Part shown: positions 9,321-20,416 of the stretch, one piece after another
Position numbering within the stretch: the stretch's first letter is position 1
Layout of the letters: each line of letters opens with the position of its first letter
Source of the DNA: Crossaster papposus
Lineage: Eukaryota > Echinodermata > Asteroidea > Velatida > Solasteridae
DNA: 64,000 bases
Assembly (NCBI GenBank): GCA_037893245.1
Contig: JBAIAA010000097.1
Location: forward strand, 62,001 to 126,000
Direction: 5' to 3'
Made by a program: the position numbers and the translations under genes
Notes under the pieces: model-generated
Databases searched by the model: none
The model's input: the letters and a program-made list of their open reading frames with translations, nothing else
Told to the model about the DNA's origin: nothing

Positions 9321-9683
9321 AATTCGAGCGATTCACAATACATAGAAGCTGCCGTTGGAGGCGCAAATACTGCTATACCCGCAGTGCATCATGGGGAAAA
9401 GTCGGCATCAGTTTGAAAAACGGTATTCATTTTGCATGAACTCATCAGTTTTTACGTCTTTTTGGACGCGCACGATTAAAGTTCCATTTTTTTCTGCAAA
9501 TAACAATGTTTTAATCAACGACGCTTCCAGATACATTTATGTTTGTGTTGTACCTCGCGTGAACAATGAAGAATAGATATTTCACTACAGTATGATATAC
9601 GGAAGAAGTCGACCGTAAAGTTTAAAAGTGGCTCTTTTGAGTCAAACGCTTGATGGCGCACTGCATTGTGAATCGCCCAAATT
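9321..9683 (+). mobile_element. 363 bp MITE, copy 1
   Basis: The ends are AATTCGAGCGATTCACAATA and the inverted AATTTGGGCGATTCACAATG. A copy of the same length lies inverted at 50762-51124, so the boundaries are well supported. Short frames inside it (for example MRLQRQLL on the minus strand) occur in both copies only because of the shared repeat. Non-autonomous; family unknown. Confidence 0.85.
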
Positions 9684-10810
9684 GTTAAGAAATAATATTT
9701 TTGTATTTAACATTTTCGATTTAGTGAAAACAAGAATAATATTTCGTCGCTGGTCGCACGAAGTGACCTATCTCAGACTTTTTCAGTTGTTATTTCGAGA
9801 AAAAACGCGTTTTAAGTTGAGCCTATTTTGCAAGAGTTATTTCACCTACAAGTGTATAAATTATATTTTTCTATTATAAACAAGTTGGAAAGTTAAATTA
9901 TAGTGTCAGTTTGTTCCAAAGATAATAACTCCTCACCATCAGGTAAAAAATAAGCGGGAAAATGATAAGTCAGTTCGTAAAATTAGTTTTTCATGTGCGC
10001 GGGTAGCGACCTATCCCGATAGGTCACTTCGTCGGACTAACAATGTCGGTTTTTCAATCTATGTCATTATGTATATATATACGCGCGCCGAGCGACGAAT
10101 TGAGATTGGTCACTTCGTGCGACCAATGGTTTAATAGATTTCCGCATTGACCCTATACAGGAGTTTGTGTGACAAACACATTTCACATTAATGTTACCTA
10201 AAGTTCTTCGCTCGTTTTAGGGGTATATATTATCATAGAGCAAGTACTTGTATATCCAGAAACATTGTTGATTACTCGTTTGAGGAATATGACATAACAT
10301 ACGGCCACAATACTACATGTGTATAGCTATAGTGTGGCCACTCTGACGAGTGACGGTCTTTATTCACGAACAATAAATTAGGCGATTTATTTTTCCTTGG
10401 TAGGGGGGGGGGGGGGGGGGGGGAGATTGAAACTCAATGAAACTCGGAAGAGAGTCCCAATTAATCTTTATCTAAAAACAAGTTTATTGATATTATGGAT
10501 TGGGTGTCATGTCATATAATTTTACATAAAATCAGAAACCGTATTTTATTTTGAGATGAGAACAAACTAACAATTTTTGAACCTACAATTTTTAATTTGA
10601 GAAAACTTTAACATTTTTGCAATTCATCTGCACGTTTCGGTACTTACTACTAGTTAATTCGAATTGGATGAAATTTGTAATGACAGTTTTACAAGCACAA
10701 ATTCTAAAACCTAAACATTTCTTAAAAGTCTTCATCAGCACGCTTCAGTAAGTTTGCTTAGTACTTAAACATTGAGGTGTAATCCAAAAAGACTAGATTC
10801 TCAATAATCG

Positions 10811-10977
10811 TTAAAAAGCACAGGCTGCCCCCAAAATCAAGTCTTTGTTTTGACGACCACAGGAAGGAGAACCACTGACCACTGGAGTGGGAAATGCAGT
10901 ATTATCAGATGGACCACTGCCGACCGACATGATAACTGCTGCACCGTCGGTTGCAACCAATGATTGCTGTTTATTGC
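10811..10977 (-). pseudogene. Possible last exon inside the TIR element
   Basis: On the minus strand TTTGTGTTTATTTGCAG is a good 3' splice site at 10978. It is followed by an open frame beginning NKQQSLVATDGAAVIM and ending DLILGAACAF-stop. The frame joins in phase with the exon-like piece at 11146-11213. The predicted peptide is Ser/Gly/Pro-rich and unlike any family I know. It may be the tail of the element's own transposase gene or a captured host exon. Evidence is splice signals and phase only. Confidence 0.35.
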
Positions 10978-11145
10978 CTGCAAATAAACACAAAACTAAA
11001 TTAACAATGCATTAATACTTTTGCTAACATTGTTGGCTGGATGAGAGTACCAAGTTTTTCATTTCCCACAGTGTAGCCCTCATACAAAACATATTGTCAA
11101 GAACGCCTACTACAATGATTAAAGGTTAAAACAAAATTAACTTAC

Positions 11146-11213
11146 TGGAGTTACTCAGTAATGTACTGAGTGGAATATCACCTGTACCACCACTGTCACT
11201 ATCTCCATAGTTC
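11146..11213 (-). pseudogene. Possible penultimate exon inside the TIR element
   Basis: A 68 base piece between CTTATTTCTGTTACAG (acceptor) and GTAAGTT (donor) on the minus strand. It reads NYGDSDSGGTGDIPLSTLL in the frame that continues into 10811-10977. A further donor-like GTAAGT near 11408 does not give a compatible open frame, so the gene, if real, is incomplete here. Confidence 0.33.
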
Positions 11214-12097
11214 CTGTAACAGAAATAAGAAACACTGAAAGTTCGCACTTAACCTCAAACTTCTTATTGTATTTAACCCAAGTGGAACGTAAGGCTTCAA
11301 GTTACGCTTATGCTCAGCTTATGCAGTGATTTATAACAGCATGCCGAGCTATTTCATCATTACAGCTAAATTTCGAATGGGCTTTTAGGATAAAAACACA
11401 ATACTTACACAAAAACCACAGGCAGGCATCAAGAGGTGAGCTAGGCTGAGTGTTGTTACCAGCGCCGGCGCTAGCGCGCGCCGAATGGAATCGACTGATT
11501 CCTAGCGTTATCCACAAACAGAGTTACTGGGGGACGAATGTATTGCAACGTCTAGAAACCAGACGCCCGTCCTTGCTAATAACTATTCGCTTGTTATTTT
11601 GCAGAAATAGTTTTTAAGTGAAAGGTGTAACTTTATTTTCATTTGCAGAATTTGTTTAAAGGAGTAAATATTTTATTTAATATTGGTATTAACCATTTAG
11701 CATTTTCGAAGGAAAAAGGGGCGCTGATGGAATTATATAATCTTAAAACTTTAACATGTGTCACTTCGTGAGACCAGCGTATTCGGTTTCTGTGAGGGCA
11801 GGAAGTGACCTATCTGGATGTGTCACTTCGTGAAAATAACTCATTTTTTGGGTAGTGTCGTTTTTAAATATCCAAAATGTGGGTCAAAAACCTAGATTTT
11901 GAGAAAAAAGAAGATATTTGGAAAGATCTTAATCTAAGGAATAAAATTCGACCCAACAAAATCGATAGGTCACTTCGTGCGACCAGCGACGATTTACAAA
12001 ACTATTAATATTTTCAAAATACATGTAATGGTATAAAGTAGCCATGATAATTAAAGCATTTTGGGAGTTTGCTGAATGTTAAAACAAAACCAATATT

Positions 12098-15000
12098 TTG
12101 GGGAGAGTCGACTCCATTTGTTCATCTCGCATGCCTTCAACGCTCAAACAACTACCGAAGCAAACGCCATCACCTACTTGTACCAATAGTAATGTGACTA
12201 CTCTCCCACGCTTTTTGTTAACGAATGCTCGCTCTGTACTTAATAAATTTGATGAGTTGGAACTGAAGCTCAATAATGAACAAATAGATGCTGTTGTAAT
12301 AACTGAGTCGTGGATAACTCCAGACACTTCAGATGAGCAATATTCCATGGAAGGTTACAATGTATTCAATAAGTGCAGACCGGATAGAAACGGAGGTGGT
12401 GTTCTGCTGTATGTGAAGGAACACATACAAGCTTCAGTGATTGACAATCTGCATGTTCCGCCAGAGATCGAGGGAGAATGGATTATGTTACACCACCCTA
12501 AATTCCCAAGATGTGTTCCATCCATAGTGGTGTTTGCAGTATACAGCCCTCCAGACTCTCAGCATGAAGATCTCTTACGACATCACATCATCTGCTCAGT
12601 TGACAGACTTCCGACTCGTAAACCATGTATTGGAATAGCTCTACTTGGTGACTTCAATAAAGTGGACATTAGACCTATTTGTAATGGTAATAATCTTGTG
12701 CAAATTGTGACCAAACCGACTAGACAAGATGCTATTCTCGACCTTATTATTACCAACTTTTCTGACCAATATCAATGTCCTATTGTATCCGCTCCAGTTG
12801 GTCGTAGTGATCACAACTGTATTACATGGGTTCCCAAAAATGTACGTATCTACAATAAAATAACTACTAAAGTTATTAGACCTATGAAGGAATCTGGTAT
12901 TAGGTCCTTCGGTATATGGGTACAGGCACAGAACTGGGATGATATTTCGAATACTAATGCTTGTCAAGCCAAAGTAGATGCCTTCTATAGTCTGGTTCAT
13001 TGTGCCATTAAAGATCATTTTCATCTAAAAATTATCAAGCGTCACAATAATGATAAACCTTGGATGACTGATCAAATTAAGGACATAATTACACAGAGGC
13101 AGAGGGCATTCGCTGAAGGCAACCGACATCAATTTAATTGCATGCGTAACAGAGTTAATAGGGAAATAAATGCTGCCAAACAATCTTACTATGCTGGTAG
13201 AATTCGGAAATTGCAAAAGTTGGACCCGTGGAGATGGCACAAAGAAGTACGTGATCTGGCTAACATCAGGAAAAGTGATTTTACTATTTACATACCAGAT
13301 TTGGACTCATCTGAACATGAATTAATTGCCAATGCTATTAATAATCGCCTGGCTATAGTTTCTCACAATCAAATAATCCTCCGAATTTTCATGAACTTCC
13401 AGCTTACTTACCGTCACGTGAGCCACCGTCCCAGGTTAAACCTTGGGAAGTCTATAATGAGCTGAAAAGAATCTCTGTTTCAAAATCTGGTGGTCCTGAT
13501 AACTTACAAGCCAGAATTATCAAGGAGTTCGCATACGAACTGAGTATCCCTGTAACTGACATCATTAATTGTTCGTTATCCCAGGGCATTGTTCCAGTCC
13601 GGTGGAAACAAACAAACGTTGTTCCTATTCCTAAGCAATTCCCGCCCACATTGGATAAACTTAGGCCCATTTCTTTAACCCCATTGTTAGCCAAAATAGC
13701 TGAAGGATTTATTTGTAAATGGGTTATGAAGACAATTAAACCTAAGATTGATAAAAGACACTTTGGCAACCAGAAAGGATTATCAACCAAACATTGCCTT
13801 GTGGATGTTTACCATCACTTAGTCACTGGTGCTAGTACTTCGAATAATATTGGTTCTATTGTACTAACAGATTTTACTAAAGCCTTTGACAAGATTAACC
13901 ATGTTATAGCTATCAAGAATCTTTTGAATTTGGATGTGTCTCCAGCTATTGTACATTGGATTGCTAATGTTTTTAATGATCGACAACAAGGGGTCAAGTA
14001 TAAATAAACATTTTCGGACTGGCAAACTGTATCTGAGGGCGTCCCACAGGGAAGTAAATTAGGGCCGGTGATTTTTCTAGCTTGCATTAATAGTTCTGCT
14101 GATCCTGTTCACAGTAAATGTTGGAAATATGTAGACGATCTTACACTTAGCGAAAATAGGCACATCAATGTTGCTAGCAAGATTCAGCATAATTTGAACA
14201 ATTTGAATGATTGGGCTTTAAACAATAAACTTTCCTTAAACCCTTCAAAACATCAAGTCATGCAAATCTACTCTGGTAGGAAGGAACCACCTGTAGTAAC
14301 ATTGTCTATACTAGATGTTCAACTTCAACAGGTTCACAGTGTTAAATTATTAGGCGTCACCTTACAACATAATTTGAAATGGGACATGCATATTGGTAAT
14401 GTAGTTAAAAAAGCCTCCAGGAAACTTTTCATGTTGAGGAAACTAAAAAAGAATGGTCTTACTAATGACGAACTAGTGACTGTGTATAAGGGTTATATCA
14501 GAACCTTTGTGGAATATGCAGCTCCTCTATGGCACTCTGGTATTTCCCTCACTCTTTCTGACCAACTAGAATCCATTCAAAAACGAACATTTCGTATCAT
14601 TTTAGGCAACAAATATACTCATTATGATCAAGCATTAGCCACTCTGGGTCTGAAACCTTTATGCACTATAAGAATCAAACTGTGTACAAATTTTGCATTG
14701 AAATCATACAACTCAAATATATTTAATGAATGGTTTGTTAAATCCAAAAGCTCCCATTCCATGAATGTTAGGTCCAAGAGAACTCTCCATGAATTAACCT
14801 GTAAAACTACACTTCTCAAAAATAGCCCAGTTCCATATCTCAACAGACTCGTCAATAAGGCTCTCAGCACACTCCAACCATCCCCATAATTGTTTGTTTT
14901 GTTTTAGAATTTGTATTTGTGTATCTTTTTGTGTGCAATATTTTCGTGTGTTTTGTACAGATATATAATTATCTTGTTAATTTTTTTAAATATTTTGTTG

Positions 15001-15145
15001 TTGTATACAATTTATGTGGTTCATCCTTTACTTAATCTTAATCTTCATGTATATTTAATATTTTTAAATGTAAACTGTCTTGTAATTCAGCCGTTAGGCT
15101 GCAATGAGCAGATTTTGATATAAACCACAATAATAATAAAAAACA
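12098..15145 (+). mobile_element. CR1/L2-type LINE, broken
   Basis: An AP-endonuclease domain occupies about 12215-12840 (LLTNARSVLNKFDEL, ITESW, GGGVLLYVK, LLGDFN, SDHNCITW). Reverse transcriptase follows: LRPISLTPLLAKIAEGF, LTDFTKAFDKINH, SEGVPQGSKLGP, and the active site YVDD near 14130. The C-terminal region ends at 14889. A frameshift lies near 13365-13372 and an in-frame stop at about 14005. The 3' tail is AT-rich and ends in AATAATAAAAAAC-like repeats near 15130. No ORF1 is visible. A plain non-LTR element, degraded but nearly full through ORF2. Confidence 0.88.
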
Positions 15146-15481
15146 AATACTGAATTGGAACATGGAATTAACAACACTTTAAGTTTTGTTTTAAAGGGAA
15201 ATTCCAGGCTCAATAATATTTTACCTAGTCTAAAAGAATATATGGTAACATACTGACTCCGCAGAGAATTTGTTTTGATTTGTTATCGAGAACGACACAC
15301 GCGCTTATTATATTCACGATTTCTTGCCATTCAGAAGTACAAGGGCGCGGCCATATTGTTCAAATTTCCCGCCTCGCCCGGGAAATTATGACGTAGTGTC
15401 TGCACCTCATTGCACATCGCTTTATTGCATATGAAGCACGATATGTGGCAGTAAAAAAAAACCCTCTTTTGTGTTGACCAT

Positions 15482-15620
15482 TGTGTTCCTGGAATTTTAG
15501 GAATTCTTTTTAGGTTTCAAGGGGGGATGGGTTAGGTTACAATAGTGTTGAGTGTGTATGTATAGGGATAAGAGGGGGGTACCCCTCTGCCACATATCGT
15601 GCTGGGTATACTTTATTGCC
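15482..15620 (+). repeat. Short dispersed repeat, copy 1
   Basis: Resembles 26980-27115 (order of landmarks: GGAATTT, TTTAGG, G-run, GGTTAGGT, AATAGT, AGTGTAT, then ATATCGTGCTGGGTATA). Its end also pairs with GCACGATATGTGGCA at about 15437 as a 15 bp inverted repeat. Inserted in, or part of, the hairpin element. Confidence 0.55.
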
Positions 15621-17054
15621 CGTTGTTCGCACTGGTATCCCACCTTGACGCGGCCAACTACATTATGCAGACTTATGTTGTACGCACCGCCGTTTCTTAA
15701 GCGACATACAGTTGTGCGCATGTGTCATTTTCAAATCCAGATCAAATGAAATGCATAATTCAAGAGCAGTGACCCGCGACAGAGGGACGATAAAAAAACG
15801 GAAATTACCAATGAATACTAACATTAGGGGCTTTTAAATTTTCATCAGTTTATTCATAAGAATATTCGTGATTTAATAAACCCCCAAAACCAAACAAAAT
15901 TTGTATGACAAGCGCAAAATTTAAACTTAAATACAGACGCTCTGTTTCGTTAGGCATTAAGGGAAAGGATGGTTTTCAGGACAAATTTGACAGTGAAGAT
16001 GACTTTTTCCAAACTCAAAAAATGGTTTGTATAAAAAAGCAGATTGTGATCTCTTTGAATCATGTGTTTTTGTAAGAGCAAACCCAACAAGTGATAACAA
16101 AACTAGGTTTTAATCTTAATTTTTTTCTATCTTTAACGGAGTTTTCTGCAACGCGACATTGCGGCCTAGTATGATACCCGTGTAAATAAGTCTCGCATAT
16201 TGTTTAAGGACACGTTTGGGAATACGCGGTTCTAGATTTTGAACCAGAGTGGGCAAATACTAGGCTGCATACTGTTTACAATTTTTAATTTGCCGCGTAT
16301 TCGGCCCGAGATTTGCCAACTTGGATTCGAAATCTAGAACCGCGTATTCCCAAACGATATGCGTATTCCCATTTGGACGGGTATCATGCTAAACCGCAAT
16401 GTCGCGTTGCGGAAAACTCCGTTCAAGATGAAAAAAACTAAATATTCAAACCTAGTTTTGTTTATCACTTGCTGGGTTTTCTCTTTCGAAAACACATGAT
16501 TCAAAGAGATCACAATCTTCTTTTGTATACAAACCATTTTTTGAGTTTGGAAAAAGTCATCTTCACTGTTAAATTTGTCCTGAAAACCATCCTTTCCTTA
16601 ATGACTAACGAAACGGAGCGTCTGTATTTAAGTTAAAATGTTGCGCTTGTCATACCAATTTTGTTTGGTTTTGGGGGTTTATTAAATCACGGATATTCTT
16701 ATGAATGAACTCATCAAAATAAAAAAACAAACTAATGTCAGTATTCATCGGTAATTTCCGTTTTTTGATCGTCCCTCTGTCGCGGTTCACCGCTCATGAA
16801 TAATGCATTTTATTTAATCTAGATTTGAAAATAGCACATGCGCACAACTGTATGTCGCTATACACAATGGCAGAAACAGCGGTGTACGGCGCCCGACTAT
16901 TGCGAGTACATGTATTGCATTTCTGTGCAAAATATCGACTTGACGCGCCACAAACTATCGTTTATTTTTGTATTTTCTGAGAAGAATAGAAAATCTGTGA
17001 GCTAGTAATTATGACATTAGGTCCTTCTCCGTATGATTTTGAGCCCACTTTCAC

Positions 17055-17220
17055 ATGTACAGTACACATTGTGTATACACTATGCCGTACATAAAAGGGT
17101 TCACTTGCAATCCTTGATAGTGCAGGGCCGCTATCGATGTACAGTACACATTGTGTATACACTATGCCGTACACAAAAGGGTTCACTTGCAATCCTTGAT
17201 AGTGCAGGGCCGCTATCGAT
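17055..17220 (+). repeat. 82 bp tandem repeat, two copies
   Basis: Two head-to-tail copies of an 82 base unit starting ATGTACAGTACACATTGTG and differing at about one base. Recent duplication within the right flank of the hairpin element. Confidence 0.9.
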
Positions 17221-17455
17221 CGGGCTTCGCGTACTGATTGTGCAGACACTACACCATAACACAATATCCCGGATGCGATTTTGTACCGATAAACCAGAAC
17301 AAAATGGCGGTTCGCATGACGGTAAGCGCAGTGCGAGAAAATCTGTTTTATATGATTACCGAAACCGATACAAATGAAATAAAAATCAAGTCACAATGGC
17401 AATTGACACTCTTTAACATTATGCAATTATAAACTATGGGTGGAGTTTCCCTTTA

Positions 17456-18682
17456 AGCACAAGGATACATTTAAACCAATACACATTATTATAATAAATA
17501 TAGTTGTTTTTCCAGATCCTTTAAAAGGGAGTAAATATGTTTCTGTATTGATAAAAAAATCACAAACAATCCTTCATCGCCACTATGATCAATCGATCAA
17601 ATCGCAAATCGCCGTGTCAGATTTTACAACGGCCTAAATCTGAACGTACAAACAGTGTTCGAATTTTTTTTTTTTTTTTTCAGATTGTGGCATCAATAGA
17701 TTGTTACACAAAACTATACAAATAAAACACAAATCTTGAATTACTCACCACTTGGGGAGATCTAAGTTCATGCCAACGCCGCCATCCAGGAATCAGAAAT
17801 AATTTCAAAGTAGATGTTTGCAAATACACTGGCTGCTATTATTTGCTGGTGATCACGGCAAGGTGAGATTTTCAAATCGACTGACAGTTGCAGTCATTAC
17901 CAACACACTATCGTAAAAGTTGGTACCTTAATCCTGTCTTAACTTATTCTTCATATTGGGGCTTGTGGTTTACACACTGGCAGTTTTATGTGCGGTCAGG
18001 GAATTTCAGTCTTTCGACAGTGACTGGGTCAGTGGAGGGTCAACTTCATGGTCAACCCACTGGAGAAAAGACCATTGACTCTCAAATTTGTATCCTAGTG
18101 GAGACATCTCTTTGTTCTCGTGTACAAACTGCTTAAAAAGTCGGGCACCTTTTTCAAAATGCTCCTATTTCAACCACAATTAATTTCCTGGGTTGAAATT
18201 TCGACCCAATATACCCTTTATCATACCCTAACCCAAACACTAACCCTAACCCACATCCTAAACCTAGTTTTTGAGTAATTTGAGGCACACTCCAAAAATC
18301 TAATTCGTGAAATTCCCTGTTGCGACCTATTCATCTATAGAAATTTACCCTCCGGCGTCCTTTTGTCTCCATTATACACATTGTGTTCAGGTCTCCAGAG
18401 CGTACCGAATTTCAGATCAGGTCAACCTCGTTATAGCTAGCATAGGGAACTGTACATGTACACACACACGCATACATGTAGACACTACCACACTGAGGGC
18501 ATACTTGTCATTCTATCCAATGGAGGACACTTGAGTGTGTGTGAATTACACCTATCAAATGCTGGTTGTCCATTGGTTTCATATTGATGTGCATTCTAAA
18601 GTCATCATTGCGATTGAAAATTCTAAATAGTCAAGTACTCTGACGCATCCGTACATGTATGTGAACTGACGAAACACCCTGC
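17456..18682. other. Intergenic with telomere-like patch
   Basis: No gene is recognised. A T20-like run sits at about 17667-17683. Between 18220 and 18265 there are degenerate CCCTAA units (CCCTAACCC, CACTAACCCTAACCC), too few and irregular to be a telomere. Confidence 0.5.
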
Positions 18683-18936
18683 TTAACTTTGATGAAGCTT
18701 CATTTTGTTCCGACAAAAGTCTTTGATGTTCCTCCAGGTTTGTGTCTGCAGTGCCACAGGACAGGATGTTTCGATGTCTCGTTTGCCAGGAAGCTTCTTC
18801 AGCAGAAAGAATTTCTGCAAACCCTTCGTAACGTCTCCCTTCTCCTCGGCAGTCCAGGGACGACGTTTCACTCGCCTCGAGTTGTTCAGAGATGCCAGAC
18901 TTCCAGATGGAACACTGATAGGAGCCTGTCGAGTAC
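18683..18936 (-). CDS. C-terminal exon with SANT/Myb-like PWT domain
   Basis: On the minus strand a pyrimidine tract ending GACATTAG (18937-18938) is followed by an open exon of 84 codons ending at a TAA (18683-18685). It contains RRPWTAEEKGDVTKGLQKFF, then KKLPGKRDIE and TWRNIKDFCRNKM. This W-rich helical motif occurs, from memory, at the C-terminus of many uncharacterised fish, cnidarian and echinoderm proteins and resembles a SANT/Myb fold. Upstream exons were not found; the polypurine tract lies directly upstream. Either the last exon of a host gene or a stranded fragment. Confidence 0.5.
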
Positions 18937-19073
18937 CTAATGTCAAATAGGAAACAAGTCGATATAAAACACAGATATTTAGGCACTTTTAATTAAGACA
19001 GCCCGATAGCCAGATGAACAAACAAATGGACAGACAGACAGACAATTGTTTTTTTTAAGACAGCCCGATTTAA

Positions 19074-19684
19074 GGGGGGGGGAAAGGGGGGGGGAAAGGG
19101 GGGGGGAAAGGGGGGGGGAAAGGGGGGGGAAAGGGGGGGGGAAAGGGGGGGGGAAAGGGGGGGGGAAAGGGGGGGGGAAAGGGGGGGGGAAAGGGGGGGG
19201 GAAAGGGGGGGGAAAGGGGGGGGGGGAAAGGGGGGGGGGGAAAGGGGGGGGGGGAAAGGGGGGGGGAAAGGGGGGGGGAAAGGGGGGGGAAAGGGGGGGG
19301 GAAAGGGGGGGGGAAAGGGGGGGGGAAAGGGGGGGAAAAGGGGGGGAAAAGGGGGGGAAAAGGGGGGAAAAGGGGGGGAAAAGGGGGGGAAAAGGGGGGG
19401 AAAAGGGGGGGAAAAGGGGGGGAAAAGGGGGGGAAAAGGGGGGGAAAAGGGGGGGAAAAGGGGGGGAAAAGGGGGGGAAAAGGGGGGGAAAAGGGGGGGA
19501 AAAGGGGGGAAAGGGGGGGAAAGGGGGGGAAAGGGGGGGAAAGGGGGGGAAAGGGGGGGAAAGGGGGGGAAAGGGGGGGAAAGGGGGGGAAAGGGGGGGA
19601 AAGGGGGGGGGAAAGGGGGGGAAAGGGGGGGGGGGGGGGGAAAGGGGGGGAAAGGGGGGAAAGGGGGGGGGGGGGGGGGGGGGG
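19074..19684 (+). repeat. Polypurine G-run/AAA microsatellite
   Basis: About 610 bases of G runs (6-20 long) separated by AAA or AAAA, with no pyrimidine at all. It divides into blocks by unit: G8-9/A3 (19074-19330), G7/A4 (19330-19505), G7/A3 (19505-19600), then long G runs. The long frames through it (glycine/lysine or proline/phenylalanine repeats) are not genes. Confidence 0.95.
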
Positions 19685-19998
19685 TATTGACATGTACAGT
19701 ATGCTTTACCTTACATACGCACTGTGGACATTCCTTTGTCTTCGGGTAGTTAACCAACTTTGACTAAATACTCATTTTGCTCGCTTCCCCAAAACAAATT
19801 TACCCTCAAATTTGGATTATGGGCCTCTCAGCTGTCCCTTCTATCTTTTCTATATATAACCCTAACCCGTTTTTCCTCTAGCGCTCTTTTTCGGAAACTG
19901 AAAAACGGATTGTGGACGTGTGCAAGTCCACAAACCGTAACCTCTTCCCGCATCGTGTGGACCTATATTGTTCGGAGGTCCACAGTGCGTATGCAAGA

Positions 19999-20185
19999 CT
20001 AACTCATATAATCCTCTTCCGATATCTCATCAGGGCCGAGTGCTTTACAATTGCAAGCTGCAGTGCATGGCTGTTCATTCTCAAGACACTTGCAATCTAC
20101 GGTATCACATGATCCTGGACGACAGTTACATACAAGGTCGAAATCTGTCGGGTCAAGGACCTCTGGTATGGCCACAACGGCTTAT
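19999..20185 (-). pseudogene. Cysteine-rich tail of the TGCDT family (fragment)
   Basis: The minus strand reads AVVAIPEVLDPTDFDLVCNC, then RPGSCDTVDCKCLENEQPCT and AACNCKALG, ending at TAG (19999-20001). The CxC...CxC...CxxxCxC spacing matches the tails at 39695-39800 and 46869-46985. The frame is closed by a stop just upstream. With the piece at 23050-23370 it probably belongs to one family copy that a LINE (20417-23048) has split. No function is assigned. Confidence 0.5.
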
Positions 20186-20416
20186 CGCTATACTCGAATC
20201 TGATAGATGCACCTCAGTAAGTGCAGATGGAAGCTGTCTTGACAGGAACACTCTTCTTACTTGCCTTTTCACATCTGAGCGCATTTATTGATTCACAGTC
20301 CGATTTCCCATAGAGGTAACCTACACATTTCGTAGCTGCATCCCTTTCAGGTTATCGTAGTGCAGTGCTGGTTCCAAGCCGAGACAAGTCTTGGAGCTGA
20401 TTACTCCTCTCCATCA

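Larger units (their letters stand above)
9744..11992. mobile_element. 2.25 kb TIR element with TCACTTCGTGCGACC repeats
   Basis: A perfect 29 bp inverted repeat (9744-9772 and 11964-11992, containing GGTCGCACGAAGTGACC) bounds the element. Variants of the same motif recur inside at about 10010, 10105, 11755 and 11810-11830, clustered toward the ends as transposase sites often are. The middle holds a G21 run (10403-10423) and two exon-like pieces on the minus strand. No transposase domain is recognised and no clear target duplication is seen, so the superfamily is left open. Confidence 0.8.
15192..17455. mobile_element. Large hairpin (fold-back) element
   Basis: Arms of about 570-600 bp, 15673-16243 and 16326-16897, are inverted copies roughly 85% alike, with an 80 bp loop. 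The innermost pair is CGTTTGGGAATACGCGGTTC / GAACCGCGTATTCCCAAACG. Outer motifs AAAGGGAAATTCCA (about 15195) and TGGAGTTTCCCTTT (about 17440) are also inverted and may be the true ends. No transposase is seen. A transcript would form a long double-stranded RNA. Confidence 0.7.

Noticed and set aside
9355-9576. Small frames in the 363 bp MITE
   Set aside because: The repeat is non-coding by structure, and the frame is not kept equally in the second copy.
18220-18265. Telomere-like CCCTAA units
   Set aside because: Only a few irregular units; not enough for an interstitial telomere or chromosome end.
18993-19757. 254-codon proline/phenylalanine frame and its glycine-rich counterparts
   Set aside because: Pure translation of the G/A microsatellite; no start context, no non-repeat domain.
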